Shown here: one piece after another, positions 10,139-19,338 of the stretch
Numbering within the stretch: position 1 is the first letter of the stretch
Layout of the letters: each line of letters opens with the position of its first letter
Source of the DNA: Mesobacillus maritimus
GTDB lineage: Bacteria > Bacillota > Bacilli > Bacillales > Cytobacillaceae
Direction: 5' to 3'
Assembly: GCF_023715205.1 (NCBI RefSeq)
Contig: NZ_JAMBNR010000021.1
Location: forward strand, 1 to 62,540
Length of the DNA: 62,540 nt
Position numbers and translations under genes: made by a program
The notes under the pieces: generated by a model
The model's input: the letters and a program-made list of their open reading frames with translations, nothing else
Databases searched by the model: none
Told to the model about the DNA's origin: nothing

Positions 10139-11599
10139 ATGTCAGAAATTCGAGTTCGTTATGCCCCAAGCCCAACGGGACATTTACATATTGGGAATGC
10201 TCGTACAGCATTATTTAACTATTTATTTGCTCGTAACCAAGGCGGAAAGTTTATCATCCGCATTGAAGATACCGATCAAAAGAGAAATATTGAAGGTGGT
10301 GAACAAAGCCAGCTTCATTATCTAAAATGGTTAGGTATGGATTGGGATGAAAGCATCGATGTCGGCGGTGAGTATGGACCGTACCGTCAATCAGAGCGCA
10401 CGGCAATTTATGATGAGTACACAAGACAATTGTTCGAAAAAGACCTTGCTTACAAATGTTATTGTACAGAAGAAGAGCTTGAGGCCGACCGTGCAGCGCA
10501 AATGGAGCGCAATGAAACACCTAAGTATTCAGGAAGATGTCGTCATTTATCAGCAGAAGACAGAGAGAAACTTGAAGCGGAAGGTAGAAAGCCAAGTATC
10601 CGTTTTAAGGTGCCTACCGATAAAGTGCTTACCTTTACCGATATGGTAAAAGGAGAAGTATCATTCGAATCGGAAGGTTTCGGTGATTTTGTTATTGTCA
10701 AAAAAGATGGGATCCCGACCTATAACTATGCAGTGGTAATCGATGACTATTTAATGAAAATCTCTCATGTGCTCCGCGGAGATGATCATATTTCTAATAC
10801 ACCAAAGCAATTATTAATTTACGATGCTTTTAACTGGGAGCCACCGGTGTTTGGTCATATGACTTTGATTGTGAACGAAAGCCGGAAGAAGTTGAGCAAA
10901 AGAGATGAGTCCATTATTCAATTTATCGAGCAATACGAGGAATTAGGCTATTTACCAGAGGCCTTGTTTAACTTTATTGGGCTTCTTGGATGGTCACCGG
11001 CTGGCGAAGAAGAAATCTTCTCAAAAGAAGAGTTCGTTGAAAAGTTTGATGCAGAACGTCTTTCCAAATCACCAGCATTATTTGATCGTCAGAAACTTAC
11101 TTGGATGAACAATCAGTACATGAAAAAGGCTGATCTTGAAAGGGTTATTGAATTGGCGCTTCCACATCTCATTAAGGCAGGGAAGGTAAGCGAAGCTCGT
11201 TCGGCTGAAGAAGATAAGTGGGTTCGTGATTTAATTGCCCTTTACCAAGAAAAAATGAGTTATGGCGCAGAAATCGTGGAAATGTCCGCTTTATTCTTCC
11301 AAGATGAATTAACATTTGAAGCAGAAGCGAAGGAAGTATTGGCAGGAGAGCAAGTTCCAGAAGTGATGGAGGCTTTCTTAAAGGAAATTGATGCGTTAGC
11401 TGAGTTCACTGCTCCTCAAATCAAAGCTGCCGTTAAAGCGGTGCAAAAGGGTACTGGGCATAAAGGACAGAAGCTGTTTATGCCAATTCGTGCTGCTGTC
11501 ACTGGGCAAACACATGGTCCTGATTTGATGCTTGCAATGGAATTGCTTGGCAAGGAAAAAGTTGTTGAACGGGTTGAAAGTCTACTCCAAACGAAATAA
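10139..11599 (+). CDS. gltX: Glutamyl-tRNA synthetase
   Basis: Class I synthetase that charges tRNA-Glu; in Bacillaceae it is expected also to mischarge tRNA-Gln for later amidation by GatCAB. ATG 10139 follows AGGAGGAG (10126-10133) and gives 486 aa; longer in-frame starts overlap the ribosome site. HIGH-type motif HLHIGNA is near residue 15, and the KMSKS-type KKLSKRD is near residue 251. The C-terminal third is the helical anticodon-binding part. The cysE T-box lies immediately downstream, so gltX and cysES share a neighbourhood but not control. Confidence 0.97.
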   Translation: MSEIRVRYAPSPTGHLHIGNARTALFNYLFARNQGGKFIIRIEDTDQKRNIEGGEQSQLHYLKWLGMDWDESIDVGGEYGPYRQSERTAIYDEYTRQLFEKDLAYKCYCTEEELEADRAAQMERNETPKYSGRCRHLSAEDREKLEAEGRKPSIRFKVPTDKVLTFTDMVKGEVSFESEGFGDFVIVKKDGIPTYNYAVVIDDYLMKISHVLRGDDHISNTPKQLLIYDAFNWEPPVFGHMTLIVNESRKKLSKRDESIIQFIEQYEELGYLPEALFNFIGLLGWSPAGEEEIFSKEEFVEKFDAERLSKSPALFDRQKLTWMNNQYMKKADLERVIELALPHLIKAGKVSEARSAEEDKWVRDLIALYQEKMSYGAEIVEMSALFFQDELTFEAEAKEVLAGEQVPEVMEAFLKEIDALAEFTAPQIKAAVKAVQKGTGHKGQKLFMPIRAAVTGQTHGPDLMLAMELLGKEKVVERVESLLQTK

Positions 11600-11613
11600 T
11601 TTAATCAAGATAG

Positions 11614-11642
11614 TTAACAACATCTTAGAAATATAATATAGT
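11614..11642 (+). promoter_or_regulatory. Sigma-A promoter of the cysE-cysS T-box operon
   Basis: TTAACA (11614-11619), 17-base spacer, TATAGT (11637-11642). An overlapping TATAAT at 11632-11637 has a spacer of only 12. The position, about 25 bases before the T-box stem I, fits. Confidence 0.7.
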
Positions 11643-11664
11643 AAAAGTAATTCAAATAGCACAA

Positions 11665-11907
11665 AGTGTAGAAGAGGAAAAGTAGAAAAATGACGCTTTA
11701 AAGAGAGAACCATCATCGGCTGAAAGTGGTTTAAGCCTCTCATTTTTTGAAATGCGCCTCGGAGCCTCTGAATGAACAGTTAAAGCTTATTAGTTCAGGG
11801 CGGGTCCTCCCGTTAACAGGGTTAAGTTGAGGTTTTTAAAGGGGCCTAAACAGAGTGGAACCGCGCGTAAGCGTCTCTGTCAGTTGATGACAGGGGCGCT
11901 TTTTTTA
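11665..11907 (+). promoter_or_regulatory. T-box riboswitch, cysteine-specific
   Basis: tRNA-sensing leader. Stem I is closed by AGAGG (about 11673) with CCTCT (about 11765). The candidate specifier codon TGC (cysteine) is at 11753-11755, followed by a purine-containing GCC. The T-box bulge AGAGTGGAACCGCG is at 11852-11865. The intrinsic terminator pairs 11870-11881 with 11889-11900 and runs into eight T residues. Uncharged tRNA-Cys would stabilise the antiterminator and allow transcription of cysE-cysS. The specifier call rests on position and on the downstream genes. Confidence 0.92.
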
Positions 11908-12027
11908 TTGCTAGATAACAAACAGGTTTCGTGAATGGGGGATGAACCTATCTAGCAAACAAACTCTGTTGTAGGTTTGAATTAAGGTCACTGCATTTAT
12001 TTTTGGAGATACTGGGGGATGGTAAAG

Positions 12028-12696
12028 ATGTTTAAGATACTAAAGGAAGATATCGATGTTGTTTTTGAGCAAGATCCTGCTGCTAGAAGTCGTTTAGAAG
12101 TCATTTTAACCTACGCTGGGCTCCATGCTATTTGGTCGCATCGACTAGCGCATGCCTTATTTAAGCGAAAGCTATACTTTATTGCAAGAGTCATTTCACA
12201 AATCAGTCGTTTCTTTACAGGGATTGAAATTCACCCAGGTGCTAAAATCGGACGTAAGCTATTTATCGACCATGGCATGGGAGTGGTGATTGGCGAGACC
12301 TGTGAAATTGGCGATAATGTGACGATTTACCAAGGGGTAACATTAGGTGGAACTGGGAAGGAAAAAGGAAAGCGACATCCGACAGTGATGGATAATGCTT
12401 TGATTGCAACAGGTGCAAAAGTATTAGGGTCCATCACCATCGGAGAAAACTCGAAAATCGGGGGCGGTTCTGTCGTTCTTAAAGATGTTCCACCAAATTC
12501 TACTGTTGTGGGTGTTCCGGGAAGAGTGGTCATCCAGGATGGAGTGAGAATTAAAAAAGATTTAAATCATTCAGATCTTCCAGATCCGATTGCAGACCGT
12601 TTTAAGGTGCTTGAAGCGGAAATTCAAGGTTTACAACAAGAGTTAAAAGGGTTAAAGGAAGAAAGGAGTAAAGTGAATGCCAATTCAAATATTTAA
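12028..12696 (+). CDS. cysE: Serine O-acetyltransferase
   Basis: Makes O-acetylserine from serine and acetyl-CoA, the first step of cysteine synthesis. The 222-aa protein has an N-terminal helical part and a left-handed beta-helix of hexapeptide repeats (about 60-175, [28 protein letters not shown]). The C-terminal part is a charged helix. ATG 12028 is preferred over 12019 because the GGGGGATGG ribosome site overlaps 12019 and orthologs begin MF. It lies downstream of the cysteine T-box and overlaps cysS by 20 bases. Confidence 0.95.
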   Translation: MFKILKEDIDVVFEQDPAARSRLEVILTYAGLHAIWSHRLAHALFKRKLYFIARVISQISRFFTGIEIHPGAKIGRKLFIDHGMGVVIGETCEIGDNVTIYQGVTLGGTGKEKGKRHPTVMDNALIATGAKVLGSITIGENSKIGGGSVVLKDVPPNSTVVGVPGRVVIQDGVRIKKDLNHSDLPDPIADRFKVLEAEIQGLQQELKGLKEERSKVNANSNI

Positions 12697-14074
12697 TACA
12701 CTGACACGACAAAAGGAAGAGTTTGTCCCACTTGAGGAAGGAAAAGTAAAAATGTATGTTTGTGGGCCAACCGTTTATAACTATATTCATATTGGGAATG
12801 CTCGTCCAGCGATCGTTTTTGATACCGTTCGACGTTACCTAGAGTTTCGAGGGTATGATGTAAACTTTGTTTCAAACTTTACAGATGTAGATGATAAGTT
12901 GATTCGAGCAGCAAAAGAATTAGGAGAAGATGTACCAACAATAGCAAATCGCTTTATTGATGCTTATTTTGAGGATACATCCGCTTTAGGATGCAAGCGA
13001 GCGGATGTTCACCCACGTGTAACTGAGACAATGGATGTCATCATTGAATTTATTGAAGCGTTAATCGAAAAAGGATATGCGTATGAATCCGGCGGTGATG
13101 TTTATTTTCGCACAAGAGCGTTTTCTGAGTATGGGAAGTTATCACATCAATCAGTTGATGAGTTGAAAATTGGTGCCAGAATCCAAGTTGGTGAAAAGAA
13201 ACAAGATGCGCTTGATTTTGCTTTATGGAAAAACGCCAAAGAAGGAGAAATTTCCTGGGAAAGCCCGTGGGGGGAAGGAAGACCAGGTTGGCATATTGAA
13301 TGCTCTGCAATGGCAAAACAATATCTTGGCGATACGATTGACATTCACGCAGGTGGTCAGGACCTCGCTTTCCCGCATCACGAAAATGAAATAGCCCAGT
13401 CCGAGGCATTAACTGGCAAGACGTTTGCACGCTATTGGATGCATAATGGATATATCAACATCAATAACGAAAAAATGTCTAAATCATTAGGAAACTTTGT
13501 GCTTGTACATGACATCATTAAACATCATGACCCACAAGTGTTGAGATTCTTTATGTTATCAGTTCATTATCGTAATCCGATCAATTATAGTGAAGAATTG
13601 TTAGAAAACACAAAGGCAGCTTTTGAAAGATTAAAGACTTCTTATCAAAATTTACAGCACCGAGTGGGTGCTAGTACAAATCTAACGAATAACAATCAAG
13701 AATGGCTTGATAAAATTTCTGCCCTACGTGAGCAATTTATTACCGAAATGGATGATGATTTCAATACAGCAAATGGTGTATCCGTATTGTTTGAACTATC
13801 AAAGTTGGCGAATCTTTATTTACTAGAAAAGAATACGGCAGAAGAAGTAATCAATGCATTTTTACATGAATTTGAACAATTGTTTGGTGTGTTTGGAATC
13901 ACGATAGGCAATAATGAACTACTAGATGAAGAGATTGAAGCCTTGATTGAAAAACGAAACCAAGCTAGAAAAGACCGAGACTTTAAACTAGCAGATGAAA
14001 TCCGTGACCAACTAAAAGACATGAACATTATTCTTGAAGATACAGCTCAAGGTACGAGATGGAAAAGAGGATAA
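12677..14074 (+). CDS. cysS: Cysteinyl-tRNA synthetase
   Basis: Class I synthetase, 465 aa, that charges tRNA-Cys. The zinc-site cysteine lies in [14 protein letters not shown], which also carries the HIGH motif; further zinc ligands are in HIECSAM and [16 protein letters not shown] is near residue 267. The C-terminal domain is helical ([10 protein letters not shown]). Start is the ATG after AAAGGAGTAAAGTG. The 20-base overlap with cysE couples supply of the amino acid to its use, both under the upstream T-box. mrnC starts 3 bases after its stop. Confidence 0.97.
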   Translation: MPIQIFNTLTRQKEEFVPLEEGKVKMYVCGPTVYNYIHIGNARPAIVFDTVRRYLEFRGYDVNFVSNFTDVDDKLIRAAKELGEDVPTIANRFIDAYFEDTSALGCKRADVHPRVTETMDVIIEFIEALIEKGYAYESGGDVYFRTRAFSEYGKLSHQSVDELKIGARIQVGEKKQDALDFALWKNAKEGEISWESPWGEGRPGWHIECSAMAKQYLGDTIDIHAGGQDLAFPHHENEIAQSEALTGKTFARYWMHNGYININNEKMSKSLGNFVLVHDIIKHHDPQVLRFFMLSVHYRNPINYSEELLENTKAAFERLKTSYQNLQHRVGASTNLTNNNQEWLDKISALREQFITEMDDDFNTANGVSVLFELSKLANLYLLEKNTAEEVINAFLHEFEQLFGVFGITIGNNELLDEEIEALIEKRNQARKDRDFKLADEIRDQLKDMNIILEDTAQGTRWKRG

Positions 14075-14077
14075 AGA

Positions 14078-14500
14078 ATGCTGTCGTATAATCAAAAAGT
14101 GGATGAAAAACAGTTAAATAGCCTAGCTCTTGCCTATATGGGTGATGCCGTCTATGAAAAATATGTGCGGTATCACCTGCTGCAGAGCGGGAAGGTAAGG
14201 CCGAACAAGCTGCATCGTGAGGCTACTCACTTTGTTTCTGCTAAAGCACAAGCAAAAATCATTCATGCATTCAATGAAAAACAGATTTTAACCGCTGAGG
14301 AACAAGCTGTTTTAAGGCGAGGGAGAAATGCAAAGTCCGGTTCAGTGCCGAAAAATACGGATGTCCAAACTTATCGCTATAGTACTGCTTTTGAGGCACT
14401 GATAGGTTATTTATTTTTAGGGGGAAAGCAGCAGCGATTAGAGGAACTGATTCAAGCTGCATTTGCAATCGTTGAAGAGGAGGATGTTCATCATGAGTGA
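14078..14500 (+). CDS. mrnC: Mini-ribonuclease III
   Basis: Dimeric RNase III-family enzyme without a dsRNA-binding domain that matures the 23S rRNA 3' and 5' ends in Bacillus. At 140 aa it consists only of the catalytic helical domain: [12 protein letters not shown] contains the catalytic D23, and [12 protein letters not shown] holds the second acidic site. It lies between cysS and rlmB, overlapping rlmB by 8 bases; two successive genes for 23S rRNA maturation and modification are thus linked. Confidence 0.95.
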   Translation: MLSYNQKVDEKQLNSLALAYMGDAVYEKYVRYHLLQSGKVRPNKLHREATHFVSAKAQAKIIHAFNEKQILTAEEQAVLRRGRNAKSGSVPKNTDVQTYRYSTAFEALIGYLFLGGKQQRLEELIQAAFAIVEEEDVHHE

Positions 14501-15236
14501 AGAATACATCGGTGGGAAAAACCCCGTAATTGAAGCATTAAAGTCCCAGCGTGAAATCAATAAAATTTTAGTCGCAGAGGGATCTCAGCGCGGGCAAATG
14601 CAACAAGTGACAAGACTTGCAAAAGAAGCAAATGTGCTTGTACAGTTTGTCCCTAAAAAGAAGTTAGATCAAATGTACGAAGGTAGCCACCAAGGAGTTA
14701 TTGCACAGGTTGCTGCTTATGAGTACGCTGAATTAGACGATTTATTCGCACTTGCTGAGAAGCGGAACGAAGCCCCATTTTTCTTGATATTAGATGAAAT
14801 TGAAGATCCCCATAATCTAGGTTCCATTATGCGGACTGCGGATGCAACTGGTGCCCATGGGATTATCATTCCGAAAAGAAGAGCGGTCGGACTAACAGCA
14901 ACAGTAGCAAAGTCCTCAACAGGGGCTATTGAGCATATCCCGGTTGTTCGTGTGACAAATCTATCACGAACGATCGACGAATTAAAAGACCGTGGCGTAT
15001 GGGTTGCAGGGACAGATGCTGCTGGTAAGGAGGATTACCGCGAGTTTGATGGGACAATGCCACTCGCTCTTGTCATTGGCAGTGAAGGAAAAGGAATGGG
15101 TAGAATCATTCGTGAGAAATGTGATTTCCTACTTCGTCTTCCGATGGTTGGGAAGGTTACATCTTTAAATGCCTCAGTAGCAGCAGCTTTGCTAATGTAT
15201 GAGGTACACCGCAAACGTTATCCTATAGGGCAGTAG
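14493..15236 (+). CDS. rlmB: 23S rRNA (guanosine-2'-O-)-methyltransferase RlmB
   Basis: SPOUT/TrmH-class methyltransferase expected to modify G2251 (E. coli numbering) in the peptidyl-transferase centre. The 247-aa protein has an N-terminal substrate-binding domain (to about 80) and the three SPOUT motifs [23 protein letters not shown] and [17 protein letters not shown] 14493 lies 9 bases after GAAGAGGAGG; the upstream in-frame ATG at 14484 touches that site. The stop is followed at once by the next gene. Confidence 0.94.
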   Translation: MSEEYIGGKNPVIEALKSQREINKILVAEGSQRGQMQQVTRLAKEANVLVQFVPKKKLDQMYEGSHQGVIAQVAAYEYAELDDLFALAEKRNEAPFFLILDEIEDPHNLGSIMRTADATGAHGIIIPKRRAVGLTATVAKSSTGAIEHIPVVRVTNLSRTIDELKDRGVWVAGTDAAGKEDYREFDGTMPLALVIGSEGKGMGRIIREKCDFLLRLPMVGKVTSLNASVAAALLMYEVHRKRYPIGQ

Positions 15237-15237
15237 T

Positions 15238-15747
15238 ATGGATATCCTATTGGTAGACGGATATAACATTATCGGAGCGTGGCCAGAACTTAGAGCATTA
15301 AAAACAAAGGACTTAGCAGCAGCAAGGGATCTGCTGGTTGAGAAAATGGCCGAGTATAGAGCATATACAGGGTATCGAGTGATTATTGTTTTTGATGCTC
15401 ATTATGTACAAGGTACCGAACAGCGATATAAAAACTATAATGTCGAAGTCATCTATACACGAGAAAATGAAACGGCAGATGAGCGAATCGAAAAATTAGC
15501 GATTGATTTAAGTAATCGTAAAACCCAGATTCATGTAGCAACCTCGGATTTCACCGAACAATGGGCTATTTTTGGCCAAGGTGCTCTGAGGAAATCAGCA
15601 CGGGAATTATATACCGAAATGAATGTGATGGAACAGAAGATTGAGAAAAGAGTCCGGAAAATCCAGAAAAAGAAGCCGCTAAGTAAGATTCCACTTAGTG
15701 ACGAAATGGCGGAAATTTTTGAAAAATGGCGCCGAGGTGGCCGGTAA
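15238..15747 (+). CDS. rae1: Rae1/YacP, ribosome-associated NYN/PIN endoribonuclease
   Basis: NYN (PIN-like) nuclease of 169 aa; the B. subtilis homolog cleaves mRNA in the ribosomal A site. The start MDILLVDGYNIIGAW provides the first catalytic aspartate, IIVFDAHYV the second, and NETADERIEKLA and VATSDFTEQ the remaining acidic sites. The C-terminal basic tail (EKRVRKIQKKK) is compatible with rRNA or RNA contact. It begins 1 base after the rlmB stop. The sigH promoter follows. Confidence 0.9.
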   Translation: MDILLVDGYNIIGAWPELRALKTKDLAAARDLLVEKMAEYRAYTGYRVIIVFDAHYVQGTEQRYKNYNVEVIYTRENETADERIEKLAIDLSNRKTQIHVATSDFTEQWAIFGQGALRKSARELYTEMNVMEQKIEKRVRKIQKKKPLSKIPLSDEMAEIFEKWRRGGR

Positions 15748-15751
15748 GCGG

Positions 15752-15781
15752 TTGACGCTTGAAAAATTTCTACTGTATAAT
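15752..15781 (+). promoter_or_regulatory. Sigma-A promoter of sigH
   Basis: TTGACG (15752-15757), 18-base spacer, TATAAT (15776-15781). The surrounding DNA is AT-rich, as at the B. subtilis sigH promoter, which AbrB represses; AbrB sites cannot be recognised by eye. Confidence 0.8.
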
Positions 15782-15818
15782 ATTTCTATCCATGGAAAAG
15801 TCCGGTGGGGGGATCTGA

Positions 15819-16469
15819 GTGAATGCTGGTTTCGGAGTTAAACAGGGTTTGAATTATATCAATCTTGAAGACGAACAAATAGTTGAAGCTGTTCACCAAG
15901 GAGATAGTGAGGCACTTGACTATTTAATAAATAAATACCGGAACTTTGTCCGTGCCAAAGCTCGATCTTATTTTCTAATTGGAGCAGACAAAGAAGATAT
16001 CGTCCAGGAAGGAATGATTGGTCTTTATAAAGCCATTCGTGACTTTAAGGAGGACAAGCTATCATCATTTAAGGCATTCGCTGAATTGTGTATTACTAGA
16101 CAAATCATAACGGCAATAAAGACAGCCACAAGACAGAAGCATATTCCGCTTAATTCCTATGTCTCTCTAGATAAACCAATCTATGATGAAGAATCTGATC
16201 GTACCTTAATGGACGTTCTCACAGGTGCCAAGGTCATGAACCCGGAAGAATTGATTATTAATCAGGAAGAATTTGATCAGATTGAAATAAAGATGGAAGA
16301 ACTTTTAAGTGATTTAGAGCGGAAAGTACTTGCTCTTTACTTAGATGGACAAACCTATCAGGAAATCTCTGAAGAGTTAAACCGCCATGTGAAGTCAATT
16401 GATAATGCCTTGCAAAGAGTGAAGCGTAAGCTTGAGCGTTATATAGAAATCCGTGAAATCAAAAAATAA
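15819..16469 (+). CDS. sigH: RNA polymerase sigma-H factor
   Basis: Sigma factor for the transition to stationary phase, competence and early sporulation (spo0H). 216 aa, starting at GTG after GGTGGGGGGATC. Region 2 (about 40-100) includes FVRAKARSYFLIGADKEDIVQEGMI in pieces typical of the family; region 4 (about 160-205) carries the helix-turn-helix TYQEISEELNRHVKSIDNAL. The N-terminal dozen residues differ from B. subtilis, whereas the rest is strongly conserved. Presence supports an endospore former. Confidence 0.96.
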   Translation: MNAGFGVKQGLNYINLEDEQIVEAVHQGDSEALDYLINKYRNFVRAKARSYFLIGADKEDIVQEGMIGLYKAIRDFKEDKLSSFKAFAELCITRQIITAIKTATRQKHIPLNSYVSLDKPIYDEESDRTLMDVLTGAKVMNPEELIINQEEFDQIEIKMEELLSDLERKVLALYLDGQTYQEISEELNRHVKSIDNALQRVKRKLERYIEIREIKK

Positions 16470-16516
16470 AGTTTATATAAGCCATCAAACCGCCTTATCA
16501 TCCATTTCGACAGTTA

Positions 16517-16544
16517 TTGACAGTTTCCTTTCGTGCATGATAAA
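16517..16544 (+). promoter_or_regulatory. Candidate sigma-A promoter of rpmG-secE
   Basis: Perfect -35 TTGACA (16517-16522) with a -10-like GATAAA (16539-16544) at a 16-base spacing. The -10 is only four of six. Confidence 0.55.
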
Positions 16545-16577
16545 GTTTTAAGGAAATACACAATGAGAAGGTGTATC

Positions 16578-16727
16578 ATGAGCAAAAAGATAACGCTTGC
16601 CTGTGCGGAGTGTGGTTCGCGCAATTACACGACCACTAGCAACCAAGAGAATCAAACAGAGCGCCGTGAACTGAAGAAATACTGTAAAACGTGTAATGCT
16701 CATACTGTTCATCGAGAAACAAAATGA
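16578..16727 (+). CDS. rpmG: 50S ribosomal protein L33
   Basis: 49-aa protein beginning [17 protein letters not shown], after GAGAAGGTG. It has the zinc-ribbon cysteines CAEC (9, 12) and CKTC (near 36, 39), so it is the zinc-containing (C+) type of L33. A longer in-frame reading upstream is not needed. It stands before secE, as in other Bacillus genomes. Confidence 0.95.
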   Translation: MSKKITLACAECGSRNYTTTSNQENQTERRELKKYCKTCNAHTVHRETK

Positions 16728-16771
16728 CTTTTAGATAGATAGTTTGCTATTCACAAGTTGGAGGTTACAAA

Positions 16772-16951
16772 ATGCGCATTACTAAGTTCTTACCTGAAGT
16801 TGCCCGCGAGATGAGAAAAGTTAGCTGGCCTAAACGGAGGGAGCTATTTCGTTATACCGTTGTCGTTTTAACGACGGTTGTTTTTATGGCATTGTTTTTT
16901 ACAGTAGTTGACCTTGGATTTTCTGAATTGATTCGTTTAATCCTTGAATAA
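16772..16951 (+). CDS. secE: Preprotein translocase subunit SecE
   Basis: Short single-pass form of SecE, 59 aa, that clamps SecY in the translocon. The protein begins MRITKFLPEVAREMRKVSWP; the amphipathic KVSWPKRREL is the conserved family motif, followed by one membrane helix (about 28-50, TVVVLTTVVFMALFFTVV). GGAG precedes the ATG. Fifteen bases after its stop the extended -10 of a nusG promoter begins. Confidence 0.95.
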   Translation: MRITKFLPEVAREMRKVSWPKRRELFRYTVVVLTTVVFMALFFTVVDLGFSELIRLILE

Positions 16952-16965
16952 CCTGTGCAATCTCA

Positions 16966-16974
16966 TGGTATAAT
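16966..16974 (+). promoter_or_regulatory. Extended -10 promoter before nusG
   Basis: TGGTATAAT is a full extended -10 element just after secE. The nearest -35-like hexamer, TTGAAT (16944-16949), is 19 bases upstream, so the promoter probably relies on the TGN element. Predicted start near 16981. Confidence 0.7.
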
Positions 16975-17002
16975 GGAAAATAACGAAGGAAGTTTTTACA
17001 AG

Positions 17003-17023
17003 AACCCGGCTAACGGGTTTTTT
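17003..17023 (+). terminator. nusG: Leader terminator/attenuator hairpin before nusG
   Basis: AACCCG (17003-17008) pairs with CGGGTT (17014-17019) around a GCTAA loop and runs into six T residues. It lies about 20 bases after the predicted nusG start site and 43 before the nusG ATG. It therefore looks like an attenuator in the 5' leader rather than an operon end. Confidence 0.65.
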
Positions 17024-17065
17024 GTTTGCTAAAAAAGGGAGGGAAGGACGCTATAGTCCTCTGCA

Positions 17066-17599
17066 ATGGAAAAGAATTGGTATGTCGTTCATACGTACTC
17101 TGGGTATGAAAATAAAGTAAAAACAAATTTAGAAAAACGTGTAGAAACAATGGGTATGCAGGATAAAATTTTCCGCGTGGTCGTACCTGAAGATGAAGAA
17201 ACTGATATTAAAAATGGAAAAAAGAAGGTTGTTAAAAGAAAGACCTTCCCTGGCTATGTGTTAGTAGAGTTGGTTATGACGGATGACTCTTGGTACGTCG
17301 TTCGTAATACACCTGGCGTAACAGGGTTTGTTGGTTCATCAGGTCATGGTTCAAAGCCGACCCCATTGTTACCGGAAGAGGTTGCAATGATTTTAAAACG
17401 CATGGGTGTAGAGGAACAGCGTATAGACATCGACTTCGAATTAGGCGAAACAGTTAAAGTAAGTGAAGGGCCTTTTGCAAACTTTACAGGTTCAATTGAA
17501 GAAATCGATAAAGATAAAGGAAAACTAAAAGTTCTAGTCAATATGTTTGGTCGGGATACACCGGTTGAATTGGAATTTTCACAGATTGAAAAATTATAA
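17066..17599 (+). CDS. nusG: Transcription elongation/termination factor NusG
   Basis: 177-aa factor bound to the RNA polymerase clamp; in Bacillus it promotes pausing. The NGN domain (about 1-115) starts MEKNWYVVHTYSGYENKV and includes FPGYVLVELVM and NTPGVTGFVG. A KOW domain (about 125-175) has the conserved EGPFANFTGSIEEID. The start is the ATG following a long leader with a small terminator hairpin. The ribosome-binding site is weak and distant (AGGGAGGGAAGG, 17035-17046), leaving this start a little uncertain. Confidence 0.95.
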   Translation: MEKNWYVVHTYSGYENKVKTNLEKRVETMGMQDKIFRVVVPEDEETDIKNGKKKVVKRKTFPGYVLVELVMTDDSWYVVRNTPGVTGFVGSSGHGSKPTPLLPEEVAMILKRMGVEEQRIDIDFELGETVKVSEGPFANFTGSIEEIDKDKGKLKVLVNMFGRDTPVELEFSQIEKL

Positions 17600-17726
17600 C
17601 TTGAAATTAAAAAGGAATAGTGGTAATATTTCATAGGTCAGTATGTCTCGGGTACGGGACAAACATAGATTATGTTCTTATCGAAGTATGGCTATAATGG
17701 TCATTGTCCAGATAAGACTGAACTGA

Positions 17727-17752
17727 GTGGGAGGGGAAACCCCTATTACCAC
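17727..17752 (+). promoter_or_regulatory. L1-binding-type leader hairpin before rplK
   Basis: GTGG (17727-17730) pairs with CCAC (17749-17752), and GGGG (17733-17736) with CCCC (17740-17743). The asymmetric internal loop is GA opposite TATTA. This is the arrangement of the L1 site in 23S rRNA and in L11-L1 operon mRNAs, where free L1 represses translation. A TATAAT at 17693-17698 may be the -10 of an rplK promoter. Confidence 0.7.
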
Positions 17753-17779
17753 ATCACGGACTTTAAGGAGGTGTGTCTC

Positions 17780-18205
17780 GTGGCTAAAAAAGTAATTAAA
17801 ATTGTAAAATTGCAAATCCCTGCTGGTAAAGCGAACCCAGCGCCACCGGTTGGTCCTGCACTAGGTCAAGCAGGTGTAAACATCATGGGATTCTGTAAGG
17901 AATTTAACGCACGTACAGCTGATCAGGCTGGTTTAATCATTCCTGTTGAAATTACGGTATTTGAAGACCGTTCATTTACATTTATTACGAAAACTCCTCC
18001 TGCTGCCGTTCTTTTGAAAGTAGCAGCTGGAATTCAGTCTGGTTCTGGTGAACCAAACCGTAATAAAGTAGCAACAGTTAAGCGCGACAAGGTACGCGAG
18101 ATTGCGGAACAGAAAATGCCTGACCTGAACGCAGCAAGCGTTGAAGCAGCAATGCGCATGGTTGAAGGTACTGCACGCAGCATGGGTATCAACATCGAAG
18201 ACTAA
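17780..18205 (+). CDS. rplK: 50S ribosomal protein L11
   Basis: 141-aa protein of the GTPase-associated centre; target region of thiostrepton and of stringent-factor sensing. It starts at GTG after AAGGAGGTG (17765-17773), giving [17 protein letters not shown]. The proline-rich [13 protein letters not shown] (about 21-33) is the thiostrepton-related hinge. Earlier in-frame starts would include the L1-type leader. 211 bases separate it from rplA. Confidence 0.97.
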   Translation: MAKKVIKIVKLQIPAGKANPAPPVGPALGQAGVNIMGFCKEFNARTADQAGLIIPVEITVFEDRSFTFITKTPPAAVLLKVAAGIQSGSGEPNRNKVATVKRDKVREIAEQKMPDLNAASVEAAMRMVEGTARSMGINIED

Positions 18206-18223
18206 TTGCTATGCAGGATGTAG

Positions 18224-18257
18224 AGGTTGCGATGACGAATAGATTCTCTCGCAACCT
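18224..18257 (+). other. Hairpin in the rplK-rplA intercistronic region
   Basis: AGGTTGCGA (18224-18232) pairs perfectly with TCGCAACCT (18249-18257) around a 16-base loop, followed by a T-rich but interrupted TTGCTTTGTTTT. It may be a leaky terminator or an mRNA processing site. The 211-base gap holds no convincing gene. Confidence 0.5.
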
Positions 18258-18416
18258 TTGCTTTGTTTTAGGTTTTTGTTCCGCTTTAGGAATAGAAGCT
18301 TATATGTTTGGTAATGGTGTCCGAATTAGTTCTGGCCCGCCTGAGCTGACCAAGACGCCTCGCCTTTCTAAGTGGGAGGTTATTCCGCTAAAACCACATT
18401 TGAGGAGGAAATTATA

Positions 18417-19115
18417 ATGGCTAACAAAGGTAAGAAGTATCAAGAAGCCGTTAAGCTAATAGATCGTACTAAGGCTTATGATATCCAAGAAGCAGTTGAG
18501 CTAGCGAAAAAGACTAGCACTGTTAAGTTTGACGCTACTGTTGAAGCGGCTTTCCGTTTAGGGGTTGACCCTAAGAAAGCAGACCAACAAATTCGTGGAG
18601 CAGTTGTTCTTCCGAACGGAACTGGTAAAACTCAACGCGTGTTGGTATTTGCTAAAGGAGAAAAAGCAAAAGAAGCTGAAGCTGCTGGTGCAGATTACGT
18701 TGGAGATTCTGAGTTCATCAACAAAATCCAACAAGGTTGGTTCGAGTTTGATGTAATCGTTGCTACTCCAGACATGATGGGTGAAGTTGGTAAGCTTGGT
18801 CGTGTATTAGGACCTAAAGGCTTAATGCCAAACCCTAAGACAGGTACTGTTACATTTGATGTAACAAAAGCTGTTAACGAAATCAAAGCTGGTAAAGTAG
18901 AATACCGTGTTGATAAAGCTGGTAACATTCATGTTCCAATCGGTAAGGTTTCTTTCGAAGATCAAAAGCTTGTTGAAAACTTCAACACAATCTTTGAAAC
19001 AATGATGAAAGTTAAGCCTTCAGCTGCTAAAGGAACTTACATGAAGAATGTAACGATTTCTACAACAATGGGGCCTGGCGTTAAAATCGACCCTTCAACA
19101 GTTGTTGCAAAATAA
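18417..19115 (+). CDS. rplA: 50S ribosomal protein L1
   Basis: 232-aa L1-stalk protein that binds 23S rRNA and, in many bacteria, represses its own operon. It starts [16 protein letters not shown] after GAGGAGG. The [13 protein letters not shown] loop (about 130-145) is the conserved signature. The candidate L1 target lies before rplK (17727-17752). The perfect rplJ promoter begins 6 bases after its stop. Confidence 0.97.
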   Translation: MANKGKKYQEAVKLIDRTKAYDIQEAVELAKKTSTVKFDATVEAAFRLGVDPKKADQQIRGAVVLPNGTGKTQRVLVFAKGEKAKEAEAAGADYVGDSEFINKIQQGWFEFDVIVATPDMMGEVGKLGRVLGPKGLMPNPKTGTVTFDVTKAVNEIKAGKVEYRVDKAGNIHVPIGKVSFEDQKLVENFNTIFETMMKVKPSAAKGTYMKNVTISTTMGPGVKIDPSTVVAK

Positions 19116-19121
19116 TACCAA

Positions 19122-19150
19122 TTGACATTCTAAGATAGATTTTCTATAAT
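19122..19150 (+). promoter_or_regulatory. Consensus sigma-A promoter of rplJ-rplL
   Basis: TTGACA (19122-19127), exactly 17 bases, TATAAT (19145-19150). Full consensus match, expected start near 19157, leading into the L10 leader. Confidence 0.92.
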
Positions 19151-19182
19151 GTATCTTGTTGTTAAAATAAAATAACATTTGT

Positions 19183-19294
19183 ACCGCAGACAGCAGGTGC
19201 CATATGGCTTAATTCCCTGCCGAGGTCATACGATAGATTTATTGTTCGACTATTGTATACAACCTCTATGTCTGCAAAGACATAGAGGTTTTTT
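19183..19294 (+). promoter_or_regulatory. L10 leader with attenuator
   Basis: The mRNA leader contains the L10(L12)4-binding type sequence (CAGGTGCCATATGG followed by TTCCCTGCCGAGG, about 19193-19224). An intrinsic terminator follows: ACCTCTATGTC (19262-19272), TGCAAA loop, GACATAGAGGT (19279-19289) and six T. Binding of the L10-L12 complex is known to favour termination in this leader family. The region ends 44 bases before rplJ. Confidence 0.85.
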
Positions 19295-19338
19295 ATTGAC
19301 CGGTATGAGTGTAGAGAATTCTACAGGAGGTGTAATAA

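Noticed and set aside
18211-18417. Possible 68-aa gene between rplK and rplA
   Set aside because: No ribosome-binding site. It runs through the hairpin and into the rplA start and resembles no expected protein.
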